This document shows, piece after piece, positions 12,191-23,558 of a stretch of DNA of 64,000 bases; the stretch's first letter is position 1, and every line of letters starts with the position of its first letter. A model generated the notes under the pieces. It made no database searches and had not been told where the DNA came from. It worked only from the letters and a program-made list of their open reading frames with translations. Origin of the DNA: Anthoceros angustus (Eukaryota > Streptophyta > Anthocerotopsida > Anthocerotales > Anthocerotaceae); assembly GCA_010909165.1 (NCBI GenBank), contig MU008163.1:2108001-2172000 (forward strand). Direction: 5' to 3'. The position numbers and the translations under genes are program-made.

Positions 12191-15041
12191 ATGGTTCGGA
12201 GACCGGTGAAGGAGCCGTCATGTGGGCTGCCTTGTGTGCAAATCCAAGGCCTGTGTTGTGCCCTGTCACTTATATCGACTGCAGTTTATTTCTGTTCTGG
12301 GGTCTTGGCAGAAGCAGAAGGCAGTGGGGTGAGTGGCTGGCATAGATGTTTGTTGTGGGAAAATTTCTGGTTGGTAAGTGATGCTCATTCCTGTCATGTT
12401 TCCCTCCAGTTTTGTCCCCTGGTTCAAGACATCGAATGTGGACCACGGACTGGTTCCAAGCTTTTGATTAAGGGAGGCATCGTTGTGAATGCTGACCACC
12501 AGCGAGAAGCAGACGTTTTAGTTGAGGATGGGATTATCGCTCGTGTTGCACCTAGGATTGAGGTACTCGGTTCTTCGGGAATTCTATCGACTTGCCACTG
12601 CAATGCAGCTACTGAACGAGTTCATCGTACTGTGGCCAGGTCGCGGATGATGTTGAAGTGATTGATGCCACTGGCAAATATGTCATGCCAGGTAACACCC
12701 CAGACGACAGACTTGAACTCAAAAGCTTCACGGTTTTTCGTCTGTTTCGTTGGAGCCAGCTGGCTGTATGTGCTTCACATGAGAAACCAGAATACCTTAG
12801 CTCGACTGAATTTACTTATTATCAGGTGGAATCGATCCACATACTCACTTGGAGATGCCATTTATGGGCCAAGAAAGCTGTGATGACTTCTTCAGTGGGC
12901 AAGCAGCTGCTCTGGCTGGAGGCACCACCATGCACATTGACTTTGCGATCCCCATCAATGGTGACCTGATCGCTGGTTATAATCAATGGGAGAGGAAAGC
13001 AGCGAGGTCATGTATGGACTATGGCTTCCATATGGCTGTAACTACGTGGAGTGACAAGGTGGCTCAGGATATGGAGACACTAGTTAAAGAGAAAGGTCAG
13101 CTATTGCTTAGGAGGACATCTTGTCAATGTCTGATGTGTTCAGTCATGTGAATGATGGTGAAAGGTACTAACTCTTTCTTTATACAGGGATAAACTCGTT
13201 CAAGTTTTTTCTTGCGTACAAGGGGACCTTGATGGTCACAGATGAGCAATTCTTGCACGGACTGAAAAAGTGCAAAGATCTTGGAGCATTAGCTCAAGTG
13301 CATGCTGAGAACGGGGACGCTGTGGTAGAAGGACAAGCAAGAGTCTATGGGTTGGGAATAACAGGACCCGAAGGACATGCCTTGTCTCGACCTCCTGTTG
13401 TAAGTTCTGCAGACGCTGGTCCTGCAATTGTCACCTTTTTCTTTCTATGCTTTCCATTACAGCTGTTCTCATGGCTTCTCTGTCGCCTTGTAGCTTGAGG
13501 GGGAAGCAACAGGAAGGGCAATCAGACTCGCGAAATTCGTGAACACTCCTCTGTATGTTGTCCATGTGATGAGCATCGATGCCCTGGAAGAAATTGCTCG
13601 TGCACGTCAAGCTGGTACATCTTGAAATGAACCATTTGACGGCTGTGTCCATTTTCTTGTTTACATGCCTCCTGATTTGGCCACTTTTGATTGACTTGTT
13701 CCAGGACAACGAGTTATTGGAGAGCCTGTAGTCTCAGGTTTGGCTTTAGATGATTCTAAATTGTGGGATCCAGATTTTACAACTGCAGCCAAGTAAGCTC
13801 AACTTTCACAAGTCAGCGTAGTTCAGCTATCCTTCAGTGCAAGCTTGCAATCATCGGAAAGGCTCTGACGTGATGAGAGATGTTCAGATTCGTGATGAGT
13901 CCTCCTATTCGTGAGGCTGGACACCAAGAGGCCCTTCAAGATGCTCTGTCAGCTGGAATTCTTCAGGTTGGTTCTTCACTACAAACTGCCATCGTGTATA
14001 AAGATTTAATTCTACTTTCATTCGTAGAGAATATCATGCTCACTCCATTCTGGAATTCAGCTGGTGGGAACAGATCATGCACCGTTCAACTCTACCCAGA
14101 AGGCTGCTGGGCAGCATGATTTCCGGCTCATTCCGAATGGGGTGAACGGTATTTGCACATGGCTGGTTGCTGCAAACCTGCTGTATACCTGGCAGCTTAC
14201 GTGTGGTCTATGCGGTTTGATTCGTGCTGCATGCAGGCATAGAAGAGCGCATGCACATTGTCTGGGATCTGATGGTGGTCAGTATCCGGCGCCTAGCTGT
14301 AATGTTGGGGTCTTTTTGACCAGCTGTGACAGGCTGGAAACAGGGCGTGTCGATTGACGTGTTTGTATGCTCTGATGCACTCAGAATACAGGCAAAATTT
14401 CACCGTCGGACTTTGTCCGGATAACAAGTACTGCCTGGTGAGTGCCAGTTGCGCATGAATTATTGCTACAGGTGTTGGGTAGGGTTACTGCGTCAAATTC
14501 TGAGGTCTTCCTTGCTGTGGCATGGTTTTCGTCAGTGCTCAGATATTCAACATCTACCCAAGAAAAGGAGCAGTTCTGGCTGGATCGGATGCTGACCTCA
14601 TCGTCCTCAACCCCGAAGCCACAACCACTATTAGTGCAAAGACTCATCACTCGAATCTCGACACAAACATTTACGAGGGCTGGACGACGAAGGTAACAGT
14701 CATCTTCCAAGGCTGAACCAGGAACAGTTCTTTTTGTATTAACATCCTTGAGATGTGAGCATCCATGGTTGTCCACTTCTGTTCACCGTTCTTGACACAG
14801 TGGGGCCTCGGCTTTCCAGGGCAAGGTGGAGGTCACCATCAGCCGAGGGAAGGTTGTTTGGCAGCATGGGAAGCTGAGTGTCAATCGTGGCGCTGGAAGA
14901 TACATACCTATGTCACCATTTGGGCCCCTTTTCGACGGCCTCGACAAACTGGATGCCAGAATCTTGGCCTCCATGAAAGCCCCTGTTCAACGGCACTTCA
15001 CCCCCAGTACTACGGCCAGCAAGCATGTGCTGGCACAGTGA
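12191..15041 (+). CDS. PYD2: Dihydropyrimidinase (PYD2 type)
   Basis: The enzyme hydrolyses dihydrouracil and dihydrothymine to the N-carbamoyl-beta-amino acids, the second step of reductive pyrimidine breakdown. Thirteen exons (12191-12328, 12410-12562, 12640-12691, 12826-13095, 13188-13399, 13494-13614, 13705-13792, 13888-13966, 14061-14148, 14237-14277, 14385-14437, 14536-14692, 14820-15041) join in phase to 557 residues. The N-terminus has a hydrophobic run (LCCALSLISTAVYFCSGVL) like the signal peptide of Arabidopsis PYD2. Metal-site features are present: DPHTHLEM (His120, His122), the carbamylated-lysine motif SFKFF (Lys210), QVHAENGD, YVVHVMS and VGTDHAPF (Asp376). The amidohydrolase fold is complete through IFNIYPRKGAVLAGSDADL and KVEVTISRGKVVW. 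The start was chosen as the in-frame ATG nearest the signal-like segment. Confidence 0.95.
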
Positions 15042-16719
15042 TGTCACAATATCTGCCGAACCTGCGACCTCACATCAGGTGATGGCAACATTTGTATAGT
15101 AGAATTATCCAACATCAACCGTCTCCCACAGAGATGACAACCAACGGAAGAAGCTGTCCAACCCTACATGCAAAATGGTGGGCTGAACTCATTGGGGACT
15201 GGTTATTCGATCCTGGACTGCTTCCATGTAAAGAACGTCGTGAGAACAGGTGTAACACAAGACGTGTGTCCCAACTGGTCCATGCCCTACACACACGGCA
15301 CACCGTCAGAGGGTGCCACAAGGCAGCATCTGGATAGTGGCAACTGCTGTAACTTCCGTGAATGTACTCTCACCAGCTTTCCATCCTCTGACAGGCCGCA
15401 AGTGGGCCTGTCCTTCCGCCATCGATACGCAGGATTCCAACTGGACGAAAGGCGGCCCTTCCTCTGGGCCGTGCAACTCCTCACTGTGCTGGTAGCTGCA
15501 GAGCCGTCCTTCAGCATCAGGCTATGCGCATGTCTGGTGACTGCCATGGCCTCTTAAAAATTTCTGTAACTTCTTTCGTCGCGAGTGCTGGCTGCTTGGC
15601 CTGGAGACAGGTCAGTCTCCGGGGCATCGTCATCACCAAGCCTCCCCACCACAGCACATGCCGCTTGGCGTCTACATCCTAGATTCCCGCATTGACGAGT
15701 ACCTTCCGGATGTGCAAGGAAGGCAGAGTTCTACAATACATCGGGTCTCGTTCTTGTTCTCTCTTGGTTTGATAGAAACAAGCTACAAAGAATTCGGCTG
15801 TGTCAGACACATGTTATGGCTCTCCGTGTCCTCTGTCAAAACTTAGCCTTTGTCTCAAACATATATGTGACCTACTCTCTCAGGTAGGAAGATCAGTCCT
15901 CATGGGCGGGCTGGAGCTTCTCGTACTTTCTGCCGGAGTGTTTTCTACTAGTCCTGATGCTCTTGTGCTCAGGGGCTGCTGTAATCTGCAATTGGATCAG
16001 CCAAGCTATCCTTTAGAGAAGAGAACCAAAAGAGGAAAACAATTAGCAAGCACACCTTTGAATCAGCAGAAGCACATTCGTCAGACGCAAGCAGGAAAGA
16101 CATCCAAGGATTGGTCGTTCCACTTGGGATTAGGAGTGAACATAAATATACAAAGGTGTTCCAAAGAATCAATGTTCTACCACGAACAGAGGAACTAAGC
16201 ACCTCCCTCTCAGTCTCCATAATACTTAACATCGCCGAAATACAGGCCGCAGATGGCCTGGACTGGAGTTGCAACCTGTAACTCAAAGAGCATAAAAGTT
16301 TCTGTGGCGTCACTGCTGGAGGGGACATGGTCACTTCCCTCTCCTAGTTTACTACAACCAGCCAGCAGCTCATCTATCCCCCAGCGACCCGACTAAGTCT
16401 CCCCTACTCTAACCTAACCTCTCTGGAAAATTGCTGTAAAGCATATTAGATGGCCTAGACGTACTAAGGTTGGATTCTAGAACGTGCCAGCCAAGATGGC
16501 TTGGATCCGAATAGCAACTTGTTCGGCCCCTCTGCACATCAATGCCCACGAGAACCCATGCAGCAAATGTTTTCTGCTTACTGGTTGGCACGCAGAAAAA
16601 GTAACCGAGAGAAAGCAAATCATGCCACTCCCATGCCTGCCTGAATAGCACTTCCTCTCAGAGATTAGAAGACCACTCTAGTGTCCGTCCACATAAGTGA
16701 ATGCAGCATCCATCATGCT
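15042..16719. other. Intergenic region between convergent PYD2 and TMK-like genes
   Basis: Nothing identifiable. Short open frames on both strands (for example 15168-15557 plus and 15287-15547 minus) overlap each other and match no family I know. The outer parts are presumably the two 3' UTRs. Confidence 0.5.
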
Positions 16720-19699
16720 TCAACGGCCATCAGCTGAAGTAAAAGAGTCCACAAATCCTGGAGGCGGATTAGGAAGACTTGCCTCGGTGCGGTCCATATC
16801 ACTCACTGACGAATCCTCATAAGCCTGCCATCTCTTGAGAGCCTGTGGTAGAGTCAGCTCCAAGTCGATACCTGCACTGTCCTCAGCGTCAAAACTTGTT
16901 GGCTTCCACCTTTCCACCAGAGGTGCCAAAACGTTGACCGCATGCCCCATATCCGGACGCTGATAAGGCTCCCGAGCAGTGCAGTGGCCTGCAAGTTCAG
17001 CCACAGTGGTGATGCTCTGGAACGTCTCCTCTGAAAGCTCGATGGAGATGTCACATGCCCGCTGCAGTGCCTCCTTATTCATATTCATGCGCTTGAACCA
17101 CGTTACAAGGTGCACATTTTCTTCCGACTGGGTCTCATCTAGTGCCTTTCGACCAGTGATAAGCTCCATTAGGATAACTCCGAAACTGAACACATCAGCC
17201 TTGGTGGTAACACGTCCAGTAACTGCAAGGAGACGAAGCGACACAAGCTCAGCACGACAAGAGGCTGGCACATCACACAACTGTCCTAGCACAACAAGAA
17301 AACAAGAACAACAAGAGCTCGAATGACCTCGGCTTACCAGCATACTCGGGTGCTAAATATCCAAAAGTGCCAGCCAGCCTCGTCTCCACAGAATACTTCC
17401 CCTCGGGTGCCAGCTTCACCAGGCCGAAGTCAGAAACCTTAGCCCGCAAATCATCCCCCAGAAGAATATTGGAGGGCTTCAAATCACGGTGGATGAAGCT
17501 CTTGTGAGCAAGGCCATGCAGGTACTCAATGCCCCGAGCCACATCAAGAGCAATCACCAGCCTCTGCTTCCAGGTGAGCGCCTTGCACTCATACCTGGCA
17601 TACTCGAACAGATGCTGGCTGAGAGTGCCTTGGGGCATGTACTCGTAGACCAGCAACTTCTCATTGCCATCCACACAGTAACCCAAAAGCCCCACCAAAT
17701 GCCTGTGCCGAACCTTGGTCAGCACCTGGATCTCAGCCTGGAACTCATCCATACCCTTGTTGGACACTGCTGCAGCCTCCATCCTCTTCACCGCAATCTT
17801 GGTACCATCCCCTAGCTCCCCCTTGTACACTACTCCGAACCCGCCCCTCCCAAGGATGTTCTCGTCACTGAAGTTATTGGTAACCTCCCGCAGGATCTGC
17901 ATGGAGATGATAAAGTTCCCCCCCTCCACCGGAATCGAGCTGGGTCCACTGTGTGCTCTCCCATCCGACTCACTGGGACTCCCATTGCCAACCACAATCT
18001 TCACCACCTCATCCGACTCACGATGAGGCTCGATCAAGTTATTCGGGCTCTGCACCCTCCAGGCCCCCACCCTCTTCCTCCGGTACACAAAGTAGGCACA
18101 CAGCGCAATCAAAACCAAAATGGCCACCGCCCCAACCACAGACCCCGCCACCAAACCCACCGAAACCGACGACGACTTGGGAGACCCGGTCGAGGTCCCA
18201 TTCCCGCTGCCCTGCGGGGTCCCCGGGGTGTTAGAGGGCGGGGAGCCGGGGGAAGGAGGAGTCCCGCGGGGCGAGGGAGGAGGAGAAGGAGTCCCGGGGG
18301 GAGATCCAGAACCGGAGATGAGAGGATTTCCGGAAATGAGCAACACCCCGGCGGGGAAGTCAGGCACAGGACCTGAGAAATTGTTGTTGGACAGGTCCAC
18401 CAGCTTGATGTTGGGCAGAGCAGCGAGAGAGGCCGGAATGGTCCCAAAGAGATGGTTCCCAGCCAGCTTCAGCTGCGTGAGGCCCTGCAAGTCCCCGAGG
18501 GAGTCGGACAGCGTCCCTGTCAGATTCTGGTTGGTCACGGTGATGCTGGTGACGACCCCGGCGTTGCAGACCACCCCCAACCAGCCCGGTGTCGTCGTGC
18601 ACGGATCCGCCCCTCCCCAGCTATTCAGAGCCGAGGGAAAATTGACATCTGCGAGGAAGGCGATGAGAGCCGTGGTCTGTGCGCTGCAGTTCACTCCAGG
18701 CCCGGCGCTGCAGAAGTTGTTGCCATCATAGGTGACAGTGGTGCCAGGCAGGGACGGGATCTGACCCACCAGCTTGTTATTCTGCACGTTGAACACCTTG
18801 AGCTGGGAGAGGCCGGAGATGGAAGCCGGGATAGTGCCCACCAAATCGTTGTCATTCAGCTCCACATCCGTCAGCCCCAGCACGTTCCCGAGCTCCTCCG
18901 GGATGGTCCCAGAAAACGAGTTCTGCTGGAGCCAGAGCGCGTTGAGCGCGGGGATGCTGCCCACCACGGTGATGGGTCCCGAGAGCCCGCCCCCGCTCCC
19001 CCCCTGCCCGTTGAGCTTGAGCTGGGTGAGCCCCGCGAGGCTGGAGAAGGTCCCCGGGATCCCGCCCGACATCCCATTCCCCCCGAGGTTCAGCACGGAC
19101 AGCTGCCCGAACGTCCCGATGAACTCCGGGATGGCACCCACCACGTTGCACCGGGACAGCGTCAGGTTCTGCAGCGCCGTGGCCTGCGCCAACCCCGCCG
19201 GAATGCTCCACCCCGCCGTCCCGTTCAGCCCCGGATTGTTGTCCAGCGACAGCACCTGGGCCGCCACCAGCCCGTCGAAGAAGTCCCCCGGGATGGAGGT
19301 GAACTGGTTGTTGGCCAGGAAGAGCGTGGTGAGCGTCTTCACATTGGCGAAGGACGGCATGGCCCCGGTGAAGTTGTTGTTCTGCGCGTCCAGGCGCGTG
19401 AATCCTGGCAACTGTGCTATCTTCCCGCTCAGCGTGCCCTCCAGCCCCGAGTCCTTGAGGAACATGGTGATCACGTCCCCGCTGCTGCTGCACTGCACCT
19501 TCTCCCACCCGCTCCCGCACGGGTCCGTCACCGGCCACCCTATGTTCCCCGCATTGCTGATCTCGCCGAATATCTCATTCAACAGCGCCATGTTGTTGGT
19601 CACCCCCCGCGCCCCGCACACCAGCCCCACAAACAGCACCAGCAGCAGCGCCCGCCGCCATCCTCCTCCTCCCCTCCTCCTCATCATCATCCTCCGCAT
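16720..19699 (-). CDS. TMK: TMK-like leucine-rich-repeat receptor kinase
   Basis: A plasma-membrane receptor kinase; TMKs act with cell-surface auxin perception and ROP signalling in Arabidopsis. Two exons (19699-17338, 17222-16720) give 954 residues, close to TMK1 (942). In order: signal peptide ([18 protein letters not shown]); a first LRR block (about 40-330); the TMK-typical non-LRR cysteine island ([14 protein letters not shown]); a second short LRR block with [13 protein letters not shown]; a Pro/Ser/Gly-rich juxtamembrane stretch; one membrane helix near 515-540 ([20 protein letters not shown]); and a Ser/Thr kinase from about 610. Kinase motifs are intact: [51 protein letters not shown]. 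The HRD arginine marks an RD kinase. The intron falls right after APEYA. The ectodomain exon is very GC-rich, which creates long spurious frames on the other strand. Confidence 0.93.
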
Positions 19700-22114
19700 G
19701 CAAACACAAACTCAAACTCCAACAAGCCTCCCTCTTCCGTAAGCCTCCTTCGCTACGAGGTCTCAACGTCTCAACGTCTCACACAAGAAAGACAACACAC
19801 TCGCATTATCCTCGCACTCGGAATGTCGCATGTCGCTCGTCGAGGAACGCCGAGGAGGGTGCTATTGCCCAGTTCGCCGCCGCCAGCGATCATATGACTC
19901 AGCTTCCGGCTGCTCGAGGCGAGGGGACCGTCTACAACCCAAAAAGAGCACGATTTCACAGTGAGCTCGGAGGCCTGACGTACACAAAATGCGGGACAAT
20001 GCGGGGCACGGAGGGGCGGAAGACGGGGAGGAGGAGGAGCATGGAAAGGGGTGAGCTCGCGCACTCACTCACCTCACCTGGGGCGGGGACCCGGAAGAGA
20101 GCTCCTCCTGCAATGCATGCGCATCGAAAGTGCTGGGGACCCCGGCAGCCTGCGACCTTGCGCTGCTGTGTCTTAGCTGGACTGCGAGCGCGGCTCCGGC
20201 CCGCCTCCAGAGTCCCAGTCCCCGCTCCCGCATCCAGCCTGTAATAGCGAGGCCAGGGGCCCAGGACCCAGGACCCAGGACCCAGGACAGGACGCCGCGT
20301 TAACTGGAGTTATCCTAACCCGGGTTCCGGTGCGCGTCCCCAGGTCAAGCCGGGGCTTCGTCACACTCACACTGGGCGCGCCGAGGCGCCCCTCCGAGCT
20401 CGAGCGAGCAGGCCCCCCGGCGCTGTCTTGCAACCGGGCCCCGGGCCCCCAACCGTATGATGCAGGATGGAGAAGCCTGGTGCCTGGCCCACGACTGGCG
20501 TCGCACTTCCCGCATGTGACATACATGTGCGTCTTGCTGCTCACGACGGACACACGCACACGCACACTGCCACACATACATACAACAACGGCACGCTGCT
20601 TCTCACAATGCTCTTTTCTAGGGTTTTGTTGTCCATGAGCGGATGGCAACGCAGAAGACAAGGCACGAGGCTGCGCTTTGTTGCTTTGTTGCTTTGTTGT
20701 GTTGTGTCCCTGAGCGTATGGCAATGTGGACAAAGGAGATGGAACATGCGATGAGATGGCAGAGGCGGTAGGGTAGGTATGGAGGAAAGTACGTCGTATG
20801 ATGCCAAAGGCGACAGGAGTGGGACATGGTGTTTTTGCTTTCTTTCTCGCCCGCCTCCGGCTGCGACTCCGGCTCCGGCTCCGGCTCCCGCTCCGACCCG
20901 ACCCCACTTAACGGCCGGGGCCGGGCCGGGTGGCGACACTTTTTGATGCAAAGTTTTGGGGGAGGGGGGAATTTTGTGGCCATGTTTGTGCCGTGGTGGT
21001 AGGCGACGGCGCGCCGAGTTTGGGTGTGGACCAATGATGACGCCGCGGCAGGCCGTTGGGCCCGACACAAGCTCAAGCTCACCCTCGCCCTCGCCGGGAT
21101 GCGCCGATTTCTACTCACCGCCTCCAACTGGCGCCTGCCCCCGCTTGTCCCCAGATCTTGGTCCCCTGGGTCGCCACGACCCGCTGAGCTTGCAAGCCAC
21201 ACGACAACCCTACAAAGCTATACCTGCTTTGTACCTACGTGCATTGTTTTCGATTTCAGTGGTATCAAAAACGAGTCAAGGGTGTGTGGGGAGATGAGGT
21301 TGTGGGATACCGCTGATGCAAGCAAGCTCTCACAAGGGCTTCCCAGTTTGGGTACTGATGACCCGCCCTCACCGGACGATGCACTTCGGTGAAAGCAGTA
21401 CCTCGGTATTTCTGCAAGGTCGCAGGAGTTGTGGCCCAGACAGAGCTGCAAGAACCAGCCCAATGCTCTCCAACACAAGTGAAATGCAATGTCTGAGCGT
21501 GGCCACATATCGACAACCTGATACGGTAGGGAGCCCACCTCAACCTAATAGGTACCTGCAGCCTTACATGCCTATTAGGGAGCCCCCACATATTATCCAT
21601 CTGCCTCATACCTACCATCTTGTATGTTAGCTATGTCCTCTTTTCCAGCCTTACATGTTAGAGAGCCAAGCTGTTATCCTTCGACCCCACAGGCTCAAAC
21701 AGGGATCCTGCCAAGGCTCTTGTAAGAAATTAATGTCCGTGATATCAACCTCTTCGATATGGGTATAACTTTATTCAGATCAAATTCCTGAAACACCTTA
21801 TATTAAACTGAGGGATTCTTCAGAACCACTACCTGAATGTTCCGGGGATACAGCAGCTTGCTTCATATCAGAGGAAGATTCTGATCTATCTGCTCCAGAT
21901 GCGACCATGGGCGCGCTTGAGATCCTCTTCTGAATAAATAGGCATTCAGATGCACGCAACCACGTCGTCCCAAAAAGACACTATTAGGACACAAATTAAA
22001 TGTACAATGTAGTCCGTCCTGGACATTCGCAAGCTAAACATGAAAGTGCGGAGTATGAACTCCAGGGCTACCACAATCCAAAAGGGTTCATTCTACGTCG
22101 AGCAAGTGTCGTAC
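19700..22114. other. Upstream region of TMK-like gene and tail region of COV-like gene
   Basis: No gene is supported. The part next to 19700 is GC-rich and should hold the TMK-like promoter and leader. Simple-sequence tracts include a 7-bp repeat (ACCCAGG units, 20260-20289), a CA/CG-type repeat near 20545-20585, and CTCCGG units near 20865-20890. These produce arginine/serine-repeat open frames on the minus strand (20173-20907) that look artefactual. From 21200 to 22114 no recognisable feature was seen. Confidence 0.45.
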
Positions 22115-23558
22115 TCAGGGCCCAAACACGTTGGCCACCCGAGCCCTGTCGGATGGCGCGGGTCTCCGGTCCGTGGGAGTGATGATTTGGGGCATGGACA
22201 TGCCACCGGAAACAACTATTTCTGCAGGGAGAGTTATCCTGTCAGTGCCATGTCGGCTGACCAACGAGAACATCGAGTGGCAGATGAAGTGCAGGAACAT
22301 GACCAGAGAGAGGGTAGAATCGCACGCATGAATGTGGGCACAAGGCTTACCAATTCCTTCGCGAACAGACAGATTGGGCCGAATCACATCGCGTGAGTTG
22401 ACAAGGAAGATATCGCCGATGTAGAGGTGATTTGTTGGGACGTAGATGCTGCAAAGCTCCTCGTCGCCGGAGTCGTTCTGTAGCAGATGGGTAAAACAGT
22501 TCATCATCCGAACCTAATAAAATCCATACATCACAAGCTGTAAGAGAAATTGAGACAAATGTGATGAATCTTTTCTGGAACCTGGAGAGTGAGGGAGGAC
22601 GTGATGAACCCAAAAGCATATTCTCCTACGCGTGGATGTCTGATGATCGCTACCTCCTTGAAAGCCTGGGTGTTTTGATCTGAGACAAGAATTAGATTAG
22701 TCCACAGAACAGTTCCTCACTCAACTCTCAACCATGCGCCATCCCATGCTGTGATCATGTTTGGCTGAAGAGTGACAAATTGAGGCTATCCTCACCTGGG
22801 GAAATAGCTGCACTAATCTGCTTAGAAGCAGAATAGATGTGCTTCACAAGTGGCATCCGCTTGATGAACCACTCCCCGACCCAGAGCACAGACGCTCCCA
22901 TCCAAGACGAAACAAACACACCAATAAAGAAGATGAAAACTACAGTGGTGACAAACCCTAGCCCTGCACATCAACGGCCACCCCGAGCTCAAACAATGCC
23001 TTCGATAGCCGACTCCCCCACAGCGCCAGCAGCACCCATGGCCCCGCATCGTACAGCACAGGAGACCCCAAACTCACCGAACACACTGATCCCCAGATGC
23101 TTATAAATAGGCGAGAAAAAGCCATCGAAAAACTTGATGAACCACCAGGTGATGTAAAATGTGATCGCGATAGGAAAGAGGATCACGCTGGCAATTCCCA
23201 CCACGAAACCTTAGACCCGGGAGCCCGGCAGACGAGCACCAACAGACCCTAACAAACCAGCCTCCAAGCTTACCAGCCAGTCATAAACTTTTTGGACGCC
23301 CAGCTTTGCAGAACCCCGAGCAGCGCCTGGCCACATAACGGAGCCACAACTGTGAGCGGCAAGCACCGAGTAGGCCAAAGCCGCAGCAGAGATCAGAGCA
23401 AGACATACCTCGCGACCGGAGTGGTAGGCAGAATTAGGAGCCGGGCCGGCTTTGACTGGATCTTCCACGTCCTCTCCATGGCTTTGCATGAGCAGCTCCC
23501 GGTCTACGGCAATGCGAGTTCCCATCGGCGAGGAAGGGGCGGCCTTATCATCTCCCAT
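22115..23558 (-). CDS. COV1: COV1/LCV-family membrane protein (DUF502)
   Basis: COV1 and its LCV relatives are membrane proteins, Golgi-located in Arabidopsis, that affect vascular patterning and myrosin-cell development; their biochemical activity is unknown. Seven exons (23558-23409, 23326-23274, 23187-23078, 22963-22796, 22679-22582, 22477-22351, 22221-22115) join in phase to 270 residues, the family's normal size. It starts MGDDKAAPSSPMGTRIAVDR; family signatures follow: QSWASKKFMTGC, FPIAITFYITWWFIKFFDGF, VFVSSWMGASVLWVGEWF, HIYSASKQISAAISPDQNTQ, AIIRHPRVGEYAFGFITS, SIYVPTNHLYIGDIFLVNS, DVIRPNLSVREGIEIVVSGG. Two hydrophobic segments (near residues 68-85 and about 110-130) are the membrane spans. 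In exon 3 the AG at 23189-23188 was chosen because only it restores TGCVILFPIA. Confidence 0.94.

Noticed and set aside
13229-13498. Short plus ORFs inside PYD2 as separate genes
   Set aside because: They are single exons read through into introns; splicing in phase explains them.
18452-19897. 481- and 322-codon open frames on the plus strand
   Set aside because: They lie antisense to the GC-rich LRR exon of the TMK-like gene. Their Arg/His/Pro-rich composition is typical of shadow frames, while the minus frame encodes clear LRR and kinase motifs.
20173-20907. 244-codon minus-strand frame with Ser-Arg repeats
   Set aside because: The SR repeat comes from a CTCCGG microsatellite and the rest has no conserved feature.
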